In this document: positions 58,103 through 64,000 of the stretch, piece after piece
How positions within the stretch are numbered: position 1 is the first letter of the stretch
Layout of the letters: each line of letters opens with the position of its first letter
Assembly: GCA_018292915.2 (NCBI GenBank)
Contig: JACVVK020000054.1
Coordinates: 782,001 to 846,000, forward strand
DNA length: 64,000 bases
From: Batillaria attramentaria
Lineage: Eukaryota > Mollusca > Gastropoda > Batillariidae
Direction of reading: 5' to 3'
The notes under the pieces: generated by a model
Seen by the model: only the letters and a program-made list of their open reading frames with translations
Databases searched by the model: none
What the model was told of the DNA's origin: nothing
Position numbers and translations under genes: made by a program

Positions 58103-58328
58103 TAGTACATTTCGTACCGCGCACGAGTATCCCACGTCTTTGACTCTTTTTCAGTTTTGGCCCTGTATGCGAAAATCTGGCAAGATTAACGGTTCCTTGA
58201 CGGTTCCTACTGCAGCAAATACGAGTATAATCAAAGTGCAACACTCCCCCCAAAACCTCAAATTTAAATCCACGCAGACATAAATTAATTGATATTGTTT
58301 TAGTCAGACCAGTGGTGCACAACCCAAA
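58103..58328 (-). repeat. Repeat family B, near-complete copy
   Basis: Inverted CATTTCGTACCGCGCACGAG, AAATCTGGCAAGATTAACGG and AAAGTGCAACACTCC, ending AGTGGTGCACAACCCAAA. Confidence 0.88.
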
Positions 58329-58354
58329 ATTCACTTCGTGCGAGCTCAGTTACG

Positions 58355-58526
58355 GGTTGGTTGGTAGTTTTGGAGTTTAACGTCCTTTTCCACCACATAT
58401 GGGTGATATCAAAGACGGGGCAACGAGAAAAAGGCCAGCACAAATATTTGGCCCCAGCCGAGATTCGAACTCACGACCTGAGCATTGAAAGTCCAACGCT
58501 CCACCATTCGGCCATCCCGGCTCCCC
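58355..58526 (-). mobile_element. SINE family A, full length
   Basis: GGAGTTTAACGTCCTTTTCC, GGCCAGCACAAATATTTGGC, GAGATTCGAACTCACGACC and CTCCACCATTCGGCCATCC. Flanks show no clear duplication. It lies 27 bp from a family B copy. Confidence 0.95.
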
Positions 58527-58529
58527 GAC

Positions 58530-59350
58530 TCAGGGTATTTTGCATGATAATTGATGTGTTTCACCGATAAATGAAACCTGTATGACAAGACGGGGTGCAG
58601 TGGGCTTGCGCGTGTGTGATGTCAAAGCAAACTTCAACAGGCGATTCAAACTAATTCAAAATTCAATGACCAAATTTGAAGAGATAAACGCGGTCAGGGG
58701 AACGCTACCTCGTTTTATCGCCTTTTTCCAAAATTAGAACCGAGAACGATTAAGGGGCGGTGCGGTTCGAATTTCCCTTCTCGCGCCATGCACAACAGTT
58801 CAGGACCCAGCCCGCGAAAAGCACGTGCTCTCTGGTGCGCAACGCGCGCGCAGGCCACCTCAGGTGTGACATGTATTTTTCAGATCGAACTGACGAGGAA
58901 CATGCACTGTGCGATTTAAATCCTGTTTCTTCAATAATTTCGTCTAGAGATTGTATCTGGATGTGAGCGGTCGGAGGGGAGGGGCAAACACATGTTGCAA
59001 TGCAATACCGCGAACTAAAAGCCAAGAAATAAAACACTAGATACACGGACAGAAAATCTGTAATGACTTTGGCACGACTACCATAATGACAAGGAGAAAA
59101 ATCATAATTTTGATTCTTTGTGTAAAGTGGCTGGAGAACAAACGTAAATGAAGCAAGAGTTCTTTTCTGCCAGTGTTAACAAAAGTTGGCTCTAAGATTA
59201 ATTTACCATCACACGTGCTATGCACAAAGTAAACACTTCAATTATTTCTAGAACATCATGTCTACCCGACGAAATCAAGCAGGGAAAAAACACGATTTAA
59301 CTTTGGGTCTCGGAAGGGTGGATGCGAGAAGAGGTTATGGCATAGTTCAG
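58530..59350. other. No gene accepted; small CpG-rich patch
   Basis: 58740-58870 is CpG-rich (GTGCGCAACGCGCGCGCAGG), with open frames on both strands but no motif and no paired splice sites. Confidence 0.4.
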
Positions 59351-59430
59351 GTGGTTGAACGCTGAACTCTCAGTTATACGGTTTAGAGTTTGAACCCGTA
59401 ATATGTCAAACTTTGCACAGCCTTCATTGG

Positions 59431-59564
59431 AGGGTGGGGTGGATGGGTGTTTGGAATTTAACGTCCTTTTCCACCACGATATCAAAGACGGGACAACGAG
59501 AAAAAGGCAAGCACAAATATTTGGCTCCAGCGAGGATTCGAACTCACTTCCCGAGCATTAAGAG
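59431..59564 (-). mobile_element. SINE family A, 5'-truncated, 9-bp target duplication
   Basis: Inverted tail GGAATTTAACGTCCTTTTCC to GGATTCGAACTCACTTCCCG; the A-box part is missing. CTTCATTGG lies at 59422-59430 and 59565-59573. Confidence 0.9.
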
Positions 59565-59775
59565 CTTCATTGGTGGACAAAGTTTGACTTCAGAACAACC
59601 CAACCCATTCTGTCGTTGTCGGTATGCGCTAACACGGTATGCCTGTGGCGCAGGCTACAATAATTATATTCACATGAATTCTTCCTTGTTTTCTTGTTCC
59701 GCTCCTTGTTGTTTTTTTTGTTTTGTTTTTTTTTCTTGTTCACTATTCCGTTTATTGGAAACAAATCATTACAAA

Positions 59776-59777
59776 TG

Positions 59778-59839
<62 letters not shown>

Positions 59840-59840
59840 C
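59776..59840. repeat. (GTGC)n(AG)n microsatellite
   Basis: About eight GTGC units followed by AG units. Confidence 0.97.
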
Positions 59841-60080
59841 ATTATTGATACCTGCAAGGGATGAACAGATTTCGTAGGAGTGTAATGATGCGAGGAGCTT
59901 TTCTCGTGCAAAAGATATTATGAAAGCTTCCGTTTTGTGAGGAAAAGTTAAAATGCCGCAGGCTTTAATCTGAGATGAAGTACACACCCCGCTACAGCGG
60001 CCGTTTCTCGTGCCCCCTACTTCATTTCACACGCTCAGAGAGAGAGAGAGAGAGAGAGAAGGGGGTGGAGTAGGGTGGAC

Positions 60081-60124
60081 GGGGTGTTCACGTCCTTTTC
60101 AACCACATGTCGGTGATATCGAAG
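60081..60124 (-). mobile_element. SINE family A tail fragment
   Basis: GTGTTCACGTCCTTTTCAAC, CACATGTCGGTGATATCGAA, then a G12 run and AG repeat. Confidence 0.7.
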
Positions 60125-60133
60125 GGGGGGGGG

Positions 60134-60135
<2 letters not shown>

Positions 60136-60174
<39 letters not shown>

Positions 60175-60315
60175 AATGAAATGACCTTTATGATAACGAT
60201 AAAAAGTTGTTCTGCAGACCAGAGAGAGAGAGAGAGAGAGAGAGCGATGAAATGAAATGACCTTAACGTGATAACGATAAAAACGTTGTTCTGCAGACCA
60301 GAGAGAGAGAGAGAG
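60136..60315. repeat. About 75-bp tandem duplication containing (AG)n
   Basis: ATGAAATGAAATGACCTT...GTTGTTCTGCAGACC plus an AG tract occurs at 60171-60220 and 60246-60300. The copies differ by an ACG-type insertion. Confidence 0.93.
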
Positions 60316-60514
60316 GTGGCACTTTATTTTCCAAGGATAAGACTTTGATCATCCTTACTAATGAGGTTTGTCTCCACCCAGCAGTTAGTATAATTGTAAA
60401 GGCAACAGTCAAAACTTGAGACTCCCAACGTCTGCGAGGGTTACACAAAACGGCTTGCGACGTCCGAATGCGCAATGTGGAAAAGATCCACCACACTCCA
60501 TGCAGATTATCAGT

Positions 60515-60905
60515 AATTCAATGCCGACCAAGTAAGTTTGGGCTCTTGCACCAATAGCCTCACTATTTTTTTTTTCTCTCACACACTGGACATAAGCACA
60601 TGACAATCACGTGGTGCGAAGGGTCAGCGCAGGTATTTAAATTTCGGAATTTCGAATTGCATTTATTTTTTAAATTTGGTGGGCGGAACATTTCCAAAGC
60701 AGAGAAGGAAGCCGGAGTACCCGGACAGAACCCCCGACGATCGGCCCGAATGAACGTGGGAGTGTTTCACTGTTATTATACTCGTGTTTGCTGCAGTCAG
60801 AGCCGTTAAGGTACCGTAAATCTTGCCTGATTTTCGCATACAGGGACCAGACTCCGAAAAAGAGTCAAAAACGTGGGATACTCATGCGCGGTACGATTTG
60901 TAATA
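60515..60905 (+). repeat. Family B copy interrupted by a family C copy
   Basis: B start (ACCAAGTAAGTTTGGGC) 60515-60560; C segment (CACTGGACATAAGCACATGA, TATTTAAATTTCGGAATTTC) 60572-60690; then B resumes (TATACTCGTGTTTGCTGCAG, AAAACGTGGGATACTC) to 60905. C probably inserted into B, with loss of B's middle. Confidence 0.75.
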
Positions 60906-60909
60906 ATGC

Positions 60910-62125
60910 TACGGCACTGATTTTCTGTTTTTAGGAAAGTAATTTTTCCGAAGGCTGTTGGTGACAATTAGCCGAGAATGAACAAAACAGCATGTCAGGT
61001 TACAAAGGTTTTGTCAGTCGTCCTTCGCTTTCTTTCTGATTCAACCATGGTTTTAAGACAAAGGCCGACAATAACAGGAACATTATGTAAGGCCGGTAAA
61101 CAAAGGAGATTACTACGCTATTGCCAGCCCAAGCCACTCTTCCGAATCATAAACGAAAGGAACTTCTTTCTTCTTTGGACAGAGGTTGTTTCAAGACAAC
61201 GGCATTTCACAATTACCTTCATTTCGTTTGAGTTTCGGTGATGGCCAGAAAAACCCTACCATTCTCTTCTCTTGTTTCGTTTTTGTTCTTTGATTTTTTT
61301 TTTCTTTTTTCCGCTCCAGTGGAACTTTCTTCTTCAAAGTTTTGACCCGTGATTGGAGGACGAGAAAACTCGGTGATTTGACTGAAAACAAACACAAAAC
61401 CCCCACCACGAGAAAATGAGTCGCAATGGAAATGAAAGGAGTGGTGGGGGGAGAAAAACTCCGCTTCGACCATCAAACTCGTCTAAGAAAGGCCTCCTTC
61501 CACGTGGGTGTATTGCTAATTGATTTTCAGTAAACACAAGTAATTTGTCATTAACAACATGACAGCGTTTCCTGGTCCGGGCTCTTACGAAGAGGAATCT
61601 GCTGCCGGCAGAAAAACGGCTCCGTCGAAAAAGGGCAAAATGCCTTGACAAGGCTGACGCATCTGCAGAAAGCTTTATGGTACAAAAACCGGACACGTCT
61701 CCAGAGTAAAAAGTGACCAAAAGCCTTCACTTATGAGGACAGAAACAAAGGAAAATCACATCGCCGGAGCTGCGATTCCTCAGGCATGAACTTTCAAACG
61801 TCCGACGGCGCCAATCGAAGTCAGATATATGGAAAAACTTTTCGCATAAAAGATCGATTGTAGCAAGAGCTTGGGAAAGTTTTCTGTCGCCACTACTCTT
61901 TCATACGCGGGACTTTTTTTTATAGTTTTTCTTTCGTTTTTACGGGTCGCCCGTTTGTAGGTATTCAGTCTTCGGCAAAATGTTAAAAGACGCACTTGTT
62001 TACTTCTTGGAAACCCAGACATAAGGTTAATGCATAAAATAAAGACGGGGAAAATACCAGGTCTGCACGGCATCAGAGAAAACACGACCTATCTGCAAAG
62101 ACTTCTTAACTAGCCTAATAAAACT
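60910..62125. other. No gene seen
   Basis: Unique-looking. Minus-strand frames (61334-61720, 128 codons) have no recognised motif and no convincing splice pair. Confidence 0.45.
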
Positions 62126-62127
62126 AT

Positions 62128-62322
62128 TGTTGTAGAAATTAAGGGTGGGGTGTACAGAACTGGGGAAAGCTCGGTGGGGTGGGGTCTGGTCGGGAGGAGA
62201 GGGGGGGGGGAGGTATCTGGGAAAGGGTGGAGAGGAGGAGGGGAGGTGTGGAGGGGGAGGGATATTTCGTATTGTTGTAGAAATTAAGGGTGGGGAATAC
62301 AGAACTGGAGAAAGCTTGCTTG
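62128..62322. repeat. Duplicated 50-bp segment about 144 bp apart, G-rich between
   Basis: TTGTTGTAGAAATTAAGGGT then TACAGAACTGG and GAAAGCT occurs at 62128 and 62272. Confidence 0.93.
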
Positions 62323-62349
62323 GGTAGGAGCCTGGTGGGTAGGGAGGGG

Positions 62350-62392
<43 letters not shown>

Positions 62393-62425
62393 TGTGTGGG
62401 GGGGGGGGGGGTAGGGGGGGGGGGT
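62350..62425. repeat. (AG)n(GT)n with G-runs
   Basis: AG 62352-62390, short GT, then G16 and G10 runs. Confidence 0.95.
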
Positions 62426-62429
62426 AATC

Positions 62430-62915
62430 TGGTAGCGTGGCGCAAGGCAAGCTCACAGAAAATAGCTGCTCTGCATGAGAGGTAGAGAAGAAAACGTCAT
62501 TCATAACTTATGCAGTTTTTGACCTCACAAAGGTGAATCAGCTTTAGAACAATCGAGAAAAGGCAAGCAACTGGGCGTATCACAAACAACCAGACAAGAA
62601 CAGGAGACGCTTTTGCTGTCTGGTCATTACTTGTTTGATTTTCTCCAGAGAAACAAGGGCTCATCATGTCAGGAACGTCTTGTTGCAGGAGAGTTGACAA
62701 AATAGGTTCAATGTAAGGGTGTCTTATAAGTTTAGAAAAAAAAAGAAAAAAAGAAAAAAGAAGACAAAACCACAACAGAAGAACATAAAACGGAAGCACA
62801 GAAGTCAGTGGATCAAAACAGTACAGAAGTCAGACGAGACTGATACGTTTAACGAACTACAAGCGTTCAAAATACAATTTACATTGGGTTGCTTAGTCAC
62901 ACGCACGCAAGCAGG
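62430..62915. other. No gene accepted
   Basis: A minus-strand acceptor-like TTCTCTACCTCTCATGCAG precedes 62469, but the only donor-like site gives a 14-nt exon, so it was not called. Confidence 0.4.
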
Positions 62916-62919
62916 CACA

Positions 62920-62920
62920 T

Positions 62921-62982
<62 letters not shown>
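62920..62982. repeat. (CA)n microsatellite
   Basis: About 31 units. Confidence 0.98.
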
Positions 62983-62984
<2 letters not shown>

Positions 62985-63625
62985 CTTCAGCAGGTGTTAC
63001 AGTTTGCGTCATATTGGCCATATTTTTCTAAAAGAATTTGTGTTTGATTTTCGGTCCGCTCCAGCAAACACCCGCCCAAAATAATTAGAGATTTAATCAA
63101 CGTAATCTGGCGAGACAAAAGCGGACGTCCCAAAGCACATTCATTAAAAACGCACATAAAACTGACGAAGAGTAACTTCAAGAGCAGACCAACAGACTCG
63201 AAAACTACAACCATACACGAAATGTCAGAAAACTGAGCAAAATGGTCGAAGTGATGGCCAGAATATCAAGTCACCTAAGGCATGAGCCTTTAGGAAACAA
63301 CAAATAATCGTGACCTTCAGAAGCACCAACGACTAGCGTAGAGTTTGGTTTCGTTCCGTTTTATTCATGCTTTATGGCTGTCAAATTTATTCGTGGTCTG
63401 CCGACGAATACCGATGGTTACAATACTACTATTCCTACTACATGTAATATAATGACATTGTAAATTCTGAACGATTTCTCCACCGTTCGACCCAAAGATT
63501 AACGTTTCTGGGCCCCACAATGTGTGTCTTGAGCGGGAAATCGATACGTGCACATTATTATTCTGTTGTTGCGATGGATCTGGGTTTATGGGTGAACAAA
63601 TGGATTCATATAAAGTGGCCACGTA
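62985..63625. other. No gene seen
   Basis: AT-rich unique-looking sequence. Confidence 0.5.
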
Positions 63626-63626
63626 A

Positions 63627-63628
<2 letters not shown>

Positions 63629-63697
<69 letters not shown>

Positions 63698-63735
63698 TTT
63701 TTGGGGGGGGGGGGGTGGTGGTGGTGGTGGTGGTG
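63629..63735. repeat. (GT)n, T9G13, (GGT)n compound tract
   Basis: GT to 63693, T9 (63694-63702), G13 (63703-63715), then GGT units; another CnAn-type junction on the inverse strand. Confidence 0.97.
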
Positions 63736-63976
63736 GTGAGAGATTTGTTACTTCCCGACAAACATATATTTCTTAACCGTTTGACCAAGGGCCATTCCGC
63801 CCGTACATACATTCCACACGAAATAAAACGAGAACGAAAAACGTCGGAGGTGTTTCTAAACTTCACCAATATTGAGGTGATCAGGATCAGAATAAACACA
63901 GTAAACAAGACAAACAGACGAGCAAGCACGTTTCACTACGACAGACGAAAACATGGAAGACCAGATCTGTACTCAC

Positions 63977-64000
63977 TGAGAGGAGAGCTGCTGTGAAACC
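63977..64000 (-). CDS. Possible 3' end of an upstream exon, cut by the window edge
   Basis: Seen: on the minus strand the last 24 bases of the window lead into a strong donor, CTCA|GTGAGTACAG, at 63971-63976. All three frames are open over this short length. The frame leaving one base reads FHSSSPL and would join the 24137 micro-exon through an Asn codon. The acceptor lies outside the window, so the exon cannot be delimited. A donor consensus alone occurs by chance at this scale; this is only a possibility. Confidence 0.22.

Noticed and set aside
62455..62469. Minus-strand exon after TTCTCTACCTCTCATGCAG
   Set aside because: The only nearby donor gives a 14-nt exon; nothing else supports it.

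Overview
This is animal nuclear DNA, not prokaryotic: long stretches without open frames, very heavy AC/AG dinucleotide and homopolymer repeats, about twenty copies of one tRNA-derived SINE, several TIR-bearing non-autonomous DNA elements, and a few short segments bounded by consensus GT/AG splice sites. SINE tails of the types ...GACGTTAAACTCCCAAACACCC and GCGGCGTTAAACCCTA fit a marine lophotrochozoan, most likely a gastropod mollusc. That assignment is inference, because no marker gene is present. No prokaryotic operon, CRISPR array, intact rRNA or functional tRNA gene, or complete protein-coding gene was found.

Genes. The best-supported coding piece is a 245-bp minus-strand exon at 5516-5760. 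It ends inside a C2H2 zinc finger (YQCKMC) and resembles the region just before the first finger of rotund/squeeze/ZNF362/ZNF384-type factors. Two minus-strand micro-exon candidates (20690-20719, 24096-24137) and a possible exon at the right edge (63977-64000) keep an open frame into it with matching phases. If they are real, the window is mostly the large introns of one transcription-factor gene read right to left, with the finger array beyond the left edge. On the plus strand an exon-like segment at 22376-22581 carries a start codon and 55 codons, and a 51-nt phase-0 segment at 27189-27239 could follow it. This would be a second gene lying inside the minus-strand gene's introns.

Layout. 1-5.5 kb: microsatellites, two small tandem duplications, a CpG-rich patch, SINE remnants. 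5.5-5.76 kb: zinc-finger exon. 5.8-20.7 kb: repeat-rich sequence with a 422-bp TA-flanked MITE, two TTAA-flanked MITE-like elements, repeat families B and E, and a 64-bp satellite. 20.7-28.2 kb: micro-exons, the plus-strand exon, a 30-bp-period minisatellite beside the 24.1-kb micro-exon, and a dispersed 220-bp duplication. 28-64 kb: no convincing exon until the right edge; most SINE copies (several with intact target-site duplications), a second TA-flanked MITE, nested repeats and very long GT/CA tracts.

No unknown multi-gene system is visible. The points most worth checking are the SINE family with its target-site duplications (including a 47-bp tail-only insertion), the TIR elements, the one-directional poly(C)-poly(A) tracts, and the micro-exon chain of the zinc-finger gene.
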